Assembly: GCA_003349915.1 (NCBI GenBank)
Contig: QFXE01000002.1
Span: 88,183-152,182 of the forward strand
Reading direction: 5' to 3'
Source of the DNA: an endosymbiont of Escarpia spicata
GTDB lineage: Bacteria > Pseudomonadota > Gammaproteobacteria > Chromatiales > Chromatiaceae
Length of the DNA: 64,000 nucleotides
In this document: piece by piece, positions 1 through 7,323 of the stretch
How positions within the stretch are numbered: the stretch's first letter is position 1
How the letters are laid out: each line of letters begins with the position of its first letter
Program-made: the position numbers and the translations under genes
Notes under the pieces: generated by a model
Database searches by the model: none
What the model was told of the DNA's origin: nothing
Seen by the model: only the letters and a program-made list of their open reading frames with translations

Positions 1-228
1 TTCGTCTCTGATAGGGCGAGCCTTCGCCTGTTCGATATCGCGACGCATCAGGGTTAGAGCTATCTGCAGACCCGAGAGGCGGTCGATATGTGCTTCAACC
101 TGAGCTTCGGTGTCGAGTACGATTTTCAATCCACTGTAGGCGATGAGAGAGATGATGGAGAAGATCGAGATCGCGATCAGTAATTCCAACAAGGTAAAGC
201 CAGATTGTTTCAGGTCAGATTTATACAC
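1..228 (-). CDS. gspJ: Type II secretion minor pseudopilin GspJ (partial)
   Basis: This is the N-terminal 76 codons of a pseudopilin; the rest lies beyond the left edge of the window. A type IV prepilin signature is visible: a short basic leader, a Gly at about residue 10 followed by Phe-Thr-Leu-Leu-Glu, then a hydrophobic helix. The +5 Glu is present, as expected for processing by prepilin peptidase. The frame is closed upstream by a stop codon, so translation must begin at the GTG at 228 or at a TTG about 30 bases earlier. Position after gspG-H-I on the same strand supports GspJ, a minor pseudopilin of the inner-membrane pseudopilus tip. GspJ versus another minor pseudopilin rests mainly on gene order. 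Confidence 0.75.
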   Translation of the reverse strand, partial: MYKSDLKQSGFTLLELLIAISIFSIISLIAYSGLKIVLDTEAQVEAHIDRLSGLQIALTLMRRDIEQAKARPIRDE

Positions 229-304
229 GTTATTCGTTACACCACTCTGGGCAGCCTCTGAATCTGGACGCAAGATACGAGTTCATGACTTGTTCAGAGG
301 CTCC

Positions 305-706
305 CTAGAAAGGCTGGCCGATAAAACTGACTAGACGTGTTACTGAGGCGTCGTCATCACTATTGCGGAAAACGCTGATCTCGACCTGTCTGACCCGGTC
401 GTCTCTAGTATTGGTGATTTTGCTCTGCCAGTGCCATTCGCGCAGTCCCATTTCACTCTTGCCGGTATTCGTTCCCTGCGCTGGCCAACGCCGGCTGACC
501 TGAAGCTGTGTGAGTTGGTTCATGGCGACCCAGTGTGCCATTGTTTTATCTCTCAGATGTTCTGCGTTCAGAGACTGATTTGCTGAAACCTTTACGACGG
601 AGGCGAGTGCGATTGCAAGAATTGCCAGCGCAACGAGGACCTCGAGCAGGGTGAAGCCCTGCTGGCGGGGGGTGGATTCTTGCAGTTGCTCAGGGTTCGG
701 AAACAT
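305..706 (-). CDS. gspI: Type II secretion minor pseudopilin GspI
   Basis: A 133-residue protein with a prepilin leader cleaved after Gly17 (next residues Phe-Thr-Leu-Leu-Glu, +5 Glu22). A hydrophobic helix rich in Ala, Leu and Val follows, and then a small C-terminal domain with the Trp-rich segment typical of GspI. In characterised systems GspI nucleates the pseudopilus tip with GspJ and GspK. Its start overlaps the end of gspH by 17 bp, and gspJ follows, giving the usual G-H-I-J order and suggesting translational coupling. Length is normal for the family. Confidence 0.88.
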   Translation of the reverse strand: MFPNPEQLQESTPRQQGFTLLEVLVALAILAIALASVVKVSANQSLNAEHLRDKTMAHWVAMNQLTQLQVSRRWPAQGTNTGKSEMGLREWHWQSKITNTRDDRVRQVEISVFRNSDDDASVTRLVSFIGQPF

Positions 707-1235
707 GGTCCAGGCTGAGTTCTCCGATCTCGGTGCCTTTCAGCAGAAAGTAGTCATCGGTGATTTCTGATGTGATCTTTACTTCAAACGGGGTGATTTC
801 TCCACTGGTAAAAAAAATTATATCCGGTGTTTTTTTCTCTTTTTCCAGCCTGATCTGCTCATCGGTCATCAAGTCAAAGGATATTTCCTCAGGCAGGGAG
901 CGCTTTCTGAATATGCTCTCCTCCAGTGGTTTCCAGGTCTTCTCCTGCAGGATAAGGAATTCGTAACGCTCCTCCTCAACCAGTGCGCCGATGATGTTGG
1001 AGCGGAGAAGCGCCTCTTCAGCCGCCAGGTCAACCAGGGTGAAGAATCGCCGCGCCTCGGTTTTCAGTGCGTCGGAAGGGGATGAACTCCCTATGGAGAC
1101 CACCACATAGTTGACCAGTATCCCAATGATAAGGACGACCACCATGACCTCAATCAGGGTGAAACCATCATTGATCCGGGCAGGTTTGGTTTTCTGATAA
1201 CCCATTCGCAATAGCTTTATTGAGTGGCGCTTCAT
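690..1235 (-). CDS. gspH: Type II secretion minor pseudopilin GspH
   Basis: A 181-residue pseudopilin. The basic leader ends at Gly24, followed by Phe-Thr-Leu-Ile-Glu with Glu29 at +5, then a hydrophobic helix to about residue 48 and a soluble beta-rich domain. GspH links the GspG shaft to the I-J-K tip in type II secretion. Assignment rests on the leader, the length and the position between gspG and gspI. The C-terminal domain is variable, as is common in GspH. Confidence 0.8.
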   Translation of the reverse strand: MKRHSIKLLRMGYQKTKPARINDGFTLIEVMVVVLIIGILVNYVVVSIGSSSPSDALKTEARRFFTLVDLAAEEALLRSNIIGALVEEERYEFLILQEKTWKPLEESIFRKRSLPEEISFDLMTDEQIRLEKEKKTPDIIFFTSGEITPFEVKITSEITDDYFLLKGTEIGELSLDHVSEP

Positions 1236-1270
1236 TTTAAGACCGGGCTCTCAGAGACCGGGTAAACTCG

Positions 1271-1768
1271 TCACTCCAGATTCCAGTTGCCGACATCATC
1301 TTCAGTGGATTGAGAATCGACCCCTGTGGAGTAGATGTCGATGGCTCCATGGCTGCCTGGGTTGAGAAACAGGTAGTGGCTACCCCAAGGATCCTTGGGT
1401 AGCCGGTCTACATAACCCCCGTCCTTCCAGTTTTTGGGTTCCGGAGCACCGGCAGGTTTGCTTACGAGTGCTTCAAGCCCCTGATCAGTGCTGGGGTACA
1501 TCATGTTGTCCAGGCGATAGAGATTGAGGGCGGCTTCGATGGCCCTGATATCACTTTTGGCCTTGGTCATCCTGGCCTGTTCAGGGCGATCCATGATTTT
1601 GGGCACTACGATCGCCGCCAGAATGCTGAGAATCACAACGACAACCATGACCTCGATGAGCGTGAAGCCGGAAACCCAACGTTTGGGTGTGGCTAAAGAG
1701 GGGTGTTTTCTGAAATCAGATGGTTGCATTGAATCGGCCTGTCTGGAGATGGGATTGGTTGATCTCAT
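1271..1768 (-). CDS. gspG: Type II secretion major pseudopilin GspG
   Basis: A 165-residue protein with the most conserved pseudopilin signature of the cluster: Gly34 then Phe-Thr-Leu-Ile-Glu, a Val/Ile-rich helix, and the GspG globular domain. That domain carries the dynamic region with a Tyr-Pro-Ser-Thr-Asp-Gln-Gly-Leu motif, the Lys-Asp-Pro-Trp-Gly segment and the Asp/Glu-rich calcium loop near the C-terminus. It polymerises into the periplasmic pseudopilus. The chosen ATG gives a long 34-residue leader; an in-frame ATG at 1729 gives a more typical one, and neither has a strong ribosome site. It is the first gene of the G-H-I-J run in this window. Confidence 0.92.
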   Translation of the reverse strand: MRSTNPISRQADSMQPSDFRKHPSLATPKRWVSGFTLIEVMVVVVILSILAAIVVPKIMDRPEQARMTKAKSDIRAIEAALNLYRLDNMMYPSTDQGLEALVSKPAGAPEPKNWKDGGYVDRLPKDPWGSHYLFLNPGSHGAIDIYSTGVDSQSTEDDVGNWNLE

Positions 1769-2260
1769 GGTTATTGGGTATTTGTACTTTAAGATTAGTA
1801 AGTTAGGATGTAATTTTACGCTGTTTTCTTAACCACTGGATGCTAGCAGAGCATGATGACACATTTCCACAGGTGAATTGTGACGGGGTTTTCTCTATAG
1901 TATACCCGGTACCCGCAGAGGGGGTATCTAGTGGCAGTTTTCAGTAAGTGGACCAGCTAATAAATCGGCTCTAACTGCTTGATAACAAAAATATTAATAG
2001 GAATTTGGCTGCATCCCATGTTCTGTGTGGGTGGTTAGTGTGACTGTTGTTCCCGTCAGGCGTTCAACTTCTCTGTCTCTCTGCCGCCATGTTCTTAAAT
2101 AGAGTGAGTGTTGTTTTGAACGGGGTTGCCCGCGTTTAATGGGCCTCCCCCAAGCTGGGATTTCGTTCTGTTTTGGAGAGGGCTTCAAGCCTGTCCACAC
2201 CTTGAATAACTGCGATGGGTTGAATCTGGGAATGACAGGGAAGGTACGAGGTTTGCTGCG
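1769..2260. other. Intergenic region between gspG and prsK
   Basis: This divergent spacer of about 490 bases separates gspG (leftward) from prsK (rightward) and should hold both promoters. I see no convincing gene; the short minus-strand frame at 1994-2200 has no recognisable feature. An imperfect inverted repeat (ATACCC at 1902-1907 with GGGTAT at 1922-1927) may be an operator or hairpin. I did not find a clear -24/-12 sigma-54 element. Confidence 0.5.
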
Positions 2261-4358
2261 GTGAGTGTCGGTATCATCGGCTATTCGTTGGCAGCGTTGT
2301 TTTTCTTTCTGTTCAGTGCGTTGCTTCTGACCAGCTGGCGCGGCAGGATTGAAGGCATTGTCTTGCTATCGGCAGTGACGGTTACCGCCTTTTGGGGACT
2401 GTCGGCGGTTTTTCTGCTGCTGCAGGAGACCGCGCTCACTGTAGGTGTCTATTTTACCCTTGAGGTTGCCAGAAATATCGCCTGGTTCGTGTTTCTGTTG
2501 CGCCTGTTGCAGCCACTTTTGCAGTCAGCCAGCGGGGATGTGCGTATCCTCCGCTTTCTGCCTGCGGTTGTCCTGGGTGTCTCTATCGTCCTCTTTGGGC
2601 TTGGGCTGGTGGCCTCGAACTATCCAAATCTGGTGGTTCTTCCCATGGCGGCAAGTCTACAGCTATTTGGGCATCTGGGCTTTGCCATTACCGGACTGAC
2701 ACTGGTCGAGCAGCTTTTCCGCAACACACGTCTTGAACAGCGTTGGGCAGTGAAATACCTCATATTTTGGTATCGGCGCGCTGTTTGTGTTCGATTTTTT
2801 CCTCTACGCAGATGCGCTGCTGTTTAAACAGATTGATAGCGATTTGTGGCAGGCTCGTGGGTTTATCAATGCACTGGTGGTACCCATGTTGGTCGTGGCC
2901 GCTGCCCGTAATCCAAGCTGGTCGGTCAAGATTTTTATCTCAAGGAAAGCGGTTTTCCATACCACCGGTTTGCTGGGAGCAGGTGTCTATCTGCTGATAA
3001 TGTCAGCGGTTGGCTACTATATTCGCTTTTATGGTGGCTCCTGGGGAAAGGCCGCCCAAGTGATTTTTCTGTTCATGGCCATAGCAACGCTGACGGCCAT
3101 TCTTTTCTCCAGTCACCTCAGATCCAGAGTCAAGGTCTTTCTCAGCAAACATTTTTTTCGCTACAAATATGATTATCGGGAAGAGTGGCTTCGCATCATC
3201 CATACCCTGTCTGATGGTGAGCCTGGCCCAAGGATCCGTGAACGGGTGATTAAAGCTGTCGCTGACCTTGTTGACTCCGGCGGGGGGATTCTCTGGTTGC
3301 GTGACGACAGCGGTAACTATCCCTGTGTCAGCCACTGGCAGGTACCTTTGTGTCAGTTCACGGTTATGTCGGAGAGTTCTCTCGTAGACTTTTTTATCGC
3401 AAAGGACTGGATTATCGATCTAGAAGAACTAAAATCGTCTCCAGCGCTTTATGAGGGTCTCAAGCTGCCCGATTGGGTGAGGGATGTGAAAGACGCTTGG
3501 TTGCTTGTGCCGATTAGGCATCATGGTGATCTGTTGGGGTTTCTAGTCCTGATTCGGCCTAGGTCGCCAAGGCAAATTAACTGAGAAGACAGAGACTTAC
3601 TGAAAACTGCTTCGCAGCAGGCAGCCAGCTATCTGGCGCTGATGCAGGCCTCTGAAGCGTTGGCCAGGGCCAATCAGTTTGAAGCTTTCAATCGCCTTTC
3701 CGCTTTTGTTGTCCACGACCTGAAAAACCTGGTTGCGCAACTTGAATTGGTTGTAACCAATGCAGCCCGTCACAAAAATAACCCTGAATTTATGGAGGAT
3801 GCCATCAGAACCGTGGATAATGCGGCCAATAAGATGAGTCGTCTGCTCGCACAGTTGCGAAAAGGGCGGTTTGAGAAAAGCAATGCCCAAGTGGTTCTTG
3901 TGGCGGAGGCATTGCAGGAAGCAGCAAGGGAACACGCTGGATTTTTGCCACGCCCGGAGCTGGCAATTTCCGATGAAGAGGTCAGAGTGGTCGCTGATAA
4001 AGACCGCTTTGCCGCAGTAATTGGCCATTTGATCAAAAATGCCCAGGAGGCAACGCCCGATGATGGTTATGTGCGATTGGCTATGTGTGCGATGCCTGGT
4101 CAGATTGAGATCACCATAGAGGATAATGGCTCGGGGATGGATGACACCTTCATTCGTGATCACCTGTTTCAACCTTTTGAAACTACCAAGGGTAATGCCG
4201 GCATGGGGGTTGGGGTCTATGAAAGCAGGGAGTTTGTCCGGGCGCTTGGTGGCCAGATAGCTGTGACCAGCAGGATTGGCAAAGGCACAAAGTTTTCTGT
4301 GACTCTGCCGATTCGGATTGAGGAAGAAGAGGATATGCAAATGGAGATCTCGCATTGA
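2261..4358 (+). pseudogene. prsK: Broken PEP-CTERM system sensor histidine kinase PrsK
   Basis: Three consecutive stretches together make one PrsK kinase of roughly 700 residues. Part one (2261 to about 2768, GTG start) has multiple N-terminal membrane helices. An extra T in the run at 2765-2768 then shifts the frame; deleting it restores a smooth hydrophobic continuation. Part two carries the GAF-like region to 3581, where TGA (3582-3584) stands in place of the Trp expected before Glu-Asp-Arg-Asp-Leu-Leu. The same frame continues through a phospho-acceptor His motif (Val-Val-His-Asp-Leu-Lys-Asn) and an ATPase domain with N box and Asp-Asn-Gly-Ser-Gly-Met. The end overlaps the prsR start. An ATG at 3642 could yield a free 238-residue kinase core, but no ribosome site precedes it. 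Confidence 0.85.
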
Positions 4359-5716
4359 GCAGTGGAAATGAGTTGTTGCGGTCACTATTGATAGTGGAAG
4401 ACGACCCGGGACTGCAGAGCCAGTTAAAATGGTGTTTCGATGGCTACGAAGTTCAGATTGCCGGCGATCGGGTGTCAGCCATAGCTGTATTGAGGCGAGT
4501 TGCTCCACCTGTCATTACGCTGGATCTAGGTTTGCCGCCAGATCCGGCAAATGTGAGTGAGGGGATAGCAACCTTGAAAGAGGTTTTGCGTCTGGCTCCC
4601 CGAACCAAGGTGATTGTCGTGACAGGGAACGACGATCGTGCCAATGCGCTGAAAGCACTGGAACTTGGGGCCTACGATTTTTATCAGAAGCCAATCGATT
4701 CGGATGTGCTGAAGGTCATCATTGATCGAGCGTATCAGCTCTATGAGCTGGAAGAGGAGAACCGAAATCTCGCGTTGCGGCAGGGGAAATCGCCGCTGGA
4801 TGGGGTTATTGCCAATAGTCCGGAAATGCTGGATGTCTGCCGGATTATCGAAAAGGTGGGTCCGACGGATGCTACAACCCTGCTATTGGGTGAGAGTGGA
4901 ACCGGTAAAGAGGTGCTTGCCAAGGCGATCCATGAAATCAGTGCCAGAAATGAGTACCCATTTGTTGCTATTAACTGTGCTTCTATACCGGACACTTTGC
5001 TTGAAAGTGAACTTTTCGGCTATGAGAAAGGTGCATTTACCGGTGCCGCTAAAAGAACGCTGGGCAAGATTGAGCATGCGAATGGAGGAACGCTGTTCCT
5101 GGATGAGATTGGTGATATGCCTTTATCGCTACAGGCAAAGCTGCTGCGTTTTCTGCAGGAACGGGTGATCGAGCGGGTTGGCGGACGTGCTGAGATTTCT
5201 GTGGATGTCAGGGTGATCTGCGCCACGAATCGGGACCTCGATGAAATGATCGGCAGTGGTACTTTCCGTGAGGACCTTTTCTATCGAGTGAGTGAAATTA
5301 CGATCAACATCCCACCACTGCGTGACCGAGCTGGAGATGCGGTGTTGCTGGCGTGGGCATTTTTGGCAAAATTTGCCGCTCAGAACTCAACGAAGGTCAG
5401 AGGGTTTAGCAAAGAAGCACTGCAGTCTATTGAGGACTATTCATGGCCTGGCAACGTGCGTGAGCTGGAAAACAAAATAAAACGCGCTGTCATTATGGCG
5501 GAGGGTTCGCAAATCTCGGCAGAAGAGTTGCAATTGAGCGCAGGATCAGAAGAGAGTCAGCCTTTTAATTTACGTGAAGTTAGAGATCAGGCTGAAGCAA
5601 GTGCAGTGTCGCGCGCCCTGACTTATGTCGAAGGGAATGTCTCCAAAGCGGCCGAATTGCTCGGCGTGAGCCGTCCAACACTATATGATCTTGTGAACAA
5701 ATATGGTCTCAAATAG
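4355..5716 (+). CDS. prsR: PEP-CTERM system sigma-54-dependent response regulator PrsR
   Basis: A 453-residue NtrC-type activator. The receiver domain is at about 8-125, with the acidic pair Asp16-Asp17 and phospho-acceptor Asp57. The AAA+ sigma-54 activation domain is at about 145-375, with Walker A (Gly-Glu-Ser-Gly-Thr-Gly-Lys-Glu), a GAFTGA loop that contacts sigma-54, and Walker B ending Asp-Glu. A Fis-type helix-turn-helix occupies the last 45 residues. The TTG start overlaps the prsK stop, so the two are translationally coupled. PrsR normally activates transcription of PEP-CTERM protein genes. All key residues are intact although its cognate kinase is broken. Confidence 0.93.
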   Translation: MSSGNELLRSLLIVEDDPGLQSQLKWCFDGYEVQIAGDRVSAIAVLRRVAPPVITLDLGLPPDPANVSEGIATLKEVLRLAPRTKVIVVTGNDDRANALKALELGAYDFYQKPIDSDVLKVIIDRAYQLYELEEENRNLALRQGKSPLDGVIANSPEMLDVCRIIEKVGPTDATTLLLGESGTGKEVLAKAIHEISARNEYPFVAINCASIPDTLLESELFGYEKGAFTGAAKRTLGKIEHANGGTLFLDEIGDMPLSLQAKLLRFLQERVIERVGGRAEISVDVRVICATNRDLDEMIGSGTFREDLFYRVSEITINIPPLRDRAGDAVLLAWAFLAKFAAQNSTKVRGFSKEALQSIEDYSWPGNVRELENKIKRAVIMAEGSQISAEELQLSAGSEESQPFNLREVRDQAEASAVSRALTYVEGNVSKAAELLGVSRPTLYDLVNKYGLK

Positions 5717-7226
5717 CAGCGGCGTGATGAATGACAGAACTGCAGTTCCCCCCGCAATTTTATTGATTGCAGGATTGTTACTGGCTTTTCCTCTCTATTA
5801 TCCAACGCTCGACAGCTTTTTTAATATCTGGACGGCATCAGACTCAGATCAGTCCCATGGTTTTCTTTTGTTCGCCGTTTGTCTCTACATCTTTTACGAG
5901 GAGTGGAAGGCCAGAAAGGACGGTCTCTCCATCAAGCCAAGATATCTCGGCTTGATCGGGATAATTGTTTTATCCTTGCTTTGGATGATGTCTGGTTTGG
6001 TCTATGTGGAATCATTGCAGCAAGCATTATTTATTGCCATCTTAGCAATGATTATCTTTAGTTTTCTGGGCCTCAAGGATGGGATGCCGTTCTATTTTTC
6101 GGTGCTTTTGCTGTTGAGTGTTGTACCGGTTTGGAAAGTTCTGGCGCCTCATCTGCAAACAGGAACAGCCGTTACAGTCGGCTACATGCTTCAGGCCTCC
6201 GGAATAACGTCAGTCAGGGAAGGCTATCTGCTGATCATCCCGGAAGGCACCTTTGAGGTGGCTGAATTTTGTAGTGGACTACGGTATCAAATTGTTGGTA
6301 TTACGATTTCGTTGCTGTATGCAAGACAGTCGGGTTTCTACCTGAAAGAGACTATCGCATATGTCGCGTTTGCATCTCTTCTAGCGTTTGTTGCCAATCT
6401 TATGCGCGTATATTCTGTTGTTGTGATAGGGCACCTTACCAACATGGAGAGCGAGATCGTACATGATCATAATATGCTGGGTTGGATTATTTTCGGTGTT
6501 TTCATCCTCCTCTATTTATGGGGTTCGCAACGTTATCTACCGATGCGTTCAGCCATAGAACAAGTGGAAGGCGACGGTATAAAGTTGGCAGACGGGACCC
6601 AGCGCAGAAACCTGAGATTCACAGTCCTGGTTTTTTTTGCAACATTGACCGGCCCGGCGCTGGCCTTTTTCTACATGTCAGGTGGGGCGGAAACAGACAG
6701 TTCCAGGGTTGAATTGCCAGGTAAGATAGCTGACTGGAAGTTGGTTGAAAACAGGCTGACTTCATGGAAACCTGATTGGTTGCAGGGGAATTCTGTTGTT
6801 GAAGGTAGATACAGCGATGGAGCACATAGAGTTGATGTGTATTTGTCCCGTTTCAGCTCACAAGAACAGGGTAGAGAGGCGATCAGTGTCCTGAATGAAG
6901 TATATGATTCTGATGTATGGTCGAGAATCTATCGGCGTGTTACCGACCTCGGTCAGGTAAATGGTCGAGACTTAATTGTTGAAGAGACGAGGCTGAAAGC
7001 CGCTGGGTCAGATAGAGGACGAATTGTCTGGCGCTGGTACAATGCGGCGGATAAGCGGGAACAAAAAAATATCAAAGCCAAGTTGCTGAATCTATTGGGT
7101 ACTTTAAAAGGAAATCCTGAGATAGATGTCAATATGGTTAGTTTTGACCTTGGTGCCGATGAGGATAAAACCAGGATCAAGATGGTCGGATTTCTACCAG
7201 GGTATCTGGCGGCGGTGGAGAAATAG
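5703..7226 (+). CDS. xrtA: Exosortase (XrtA type) fused to an EpsI domain
   Basis: A 507-residue membrane protein. Residues 1-285 form a multi-helix exosortase with the expected catalytic set: Cys190 in a Cys-Ser-Gly-Leu-Arg motif, Arg235 and His256 four residues before Gly-Trp. Residues about 300-500 form a periplasmic EpsI-type domain (DUF3485) after a last membrane helix near 295-312. Exosortases are thought to cut PEP-CTERM sorting signals and pass the protein to the cell surface or a polysaccharide. EpsI is a separate protein in many species; a fused form is a known arrangement. The ATG overlaps the prsR stop by 14 bp. Assignment to type A rests on the neighbouring prsK, prsR and prsT genes. 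Confidence 0.9.
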   Translation: MVSNSSGVMNDRTAVPPAILLIAGLLLAFPLYYPTLDSFFNIWTASDSDQSHGFLLFAVCLYIFYEEWKARKDGLSIKPRYLGLIGIIVLSLLWMMSGLVYVESLQQALFIAILAMIIFSFLGLKDGMPFYFSVLLLLSVVPVWKVLAPHLQTGTAVTVGYMLQASGITSVREGYLLIIPEGTFEVAEFCSGLRYQIVGITISLLYARQSGFYLKETIAYVAFASLLAFVANLMRVYSVVVIGHLTNMESEIVHDHNMLGWIIFGVFILLYLWGSQRYLPMRSAIEQVEGDGIKLADGTQRRNLRFTVLVFFATLTGPALAFFYMSGGAETDSSRVELPGKIADWKLVENRLTSWKPDWLQGNSVVEGRYSDGAHRVDVYLSRFSSQEQGREAISVLNEVYDSDVWSRIYRRVTDLGQVNGRDLIVEETRLKAAGSDRGRIVWRWYNAADKREQKNIKAKLLNLLGTLKGNPEIDVNMVSFDLGADEDKTRIKMVGFLPGYLAAVEK

Positions 7227-7323
7227 TGTGTTTCAAACAGGGTTGTCTTGAGGCATGGCTGAACTTACAACTATCCAGAACCGTAATGTGAACACGATTG
7301 ATTTGTAAAATACTGGGCATGGA

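Noticed and set aside
1994..2200. Minus-strand frame upstream of prsK as a small gene
   Set aside because: No ribosome site and no recognisable features; it lies in the region expected to hold promoters.
3582..3584. TGA in prsK as a recoded Trp or selenocysteine codon
   Set aside because: Other genes here end at TGA and use TGG for Trp, no SECIS-like structure is evident, and the gene also has a frameshift, so a nonsense mutation is simpler.
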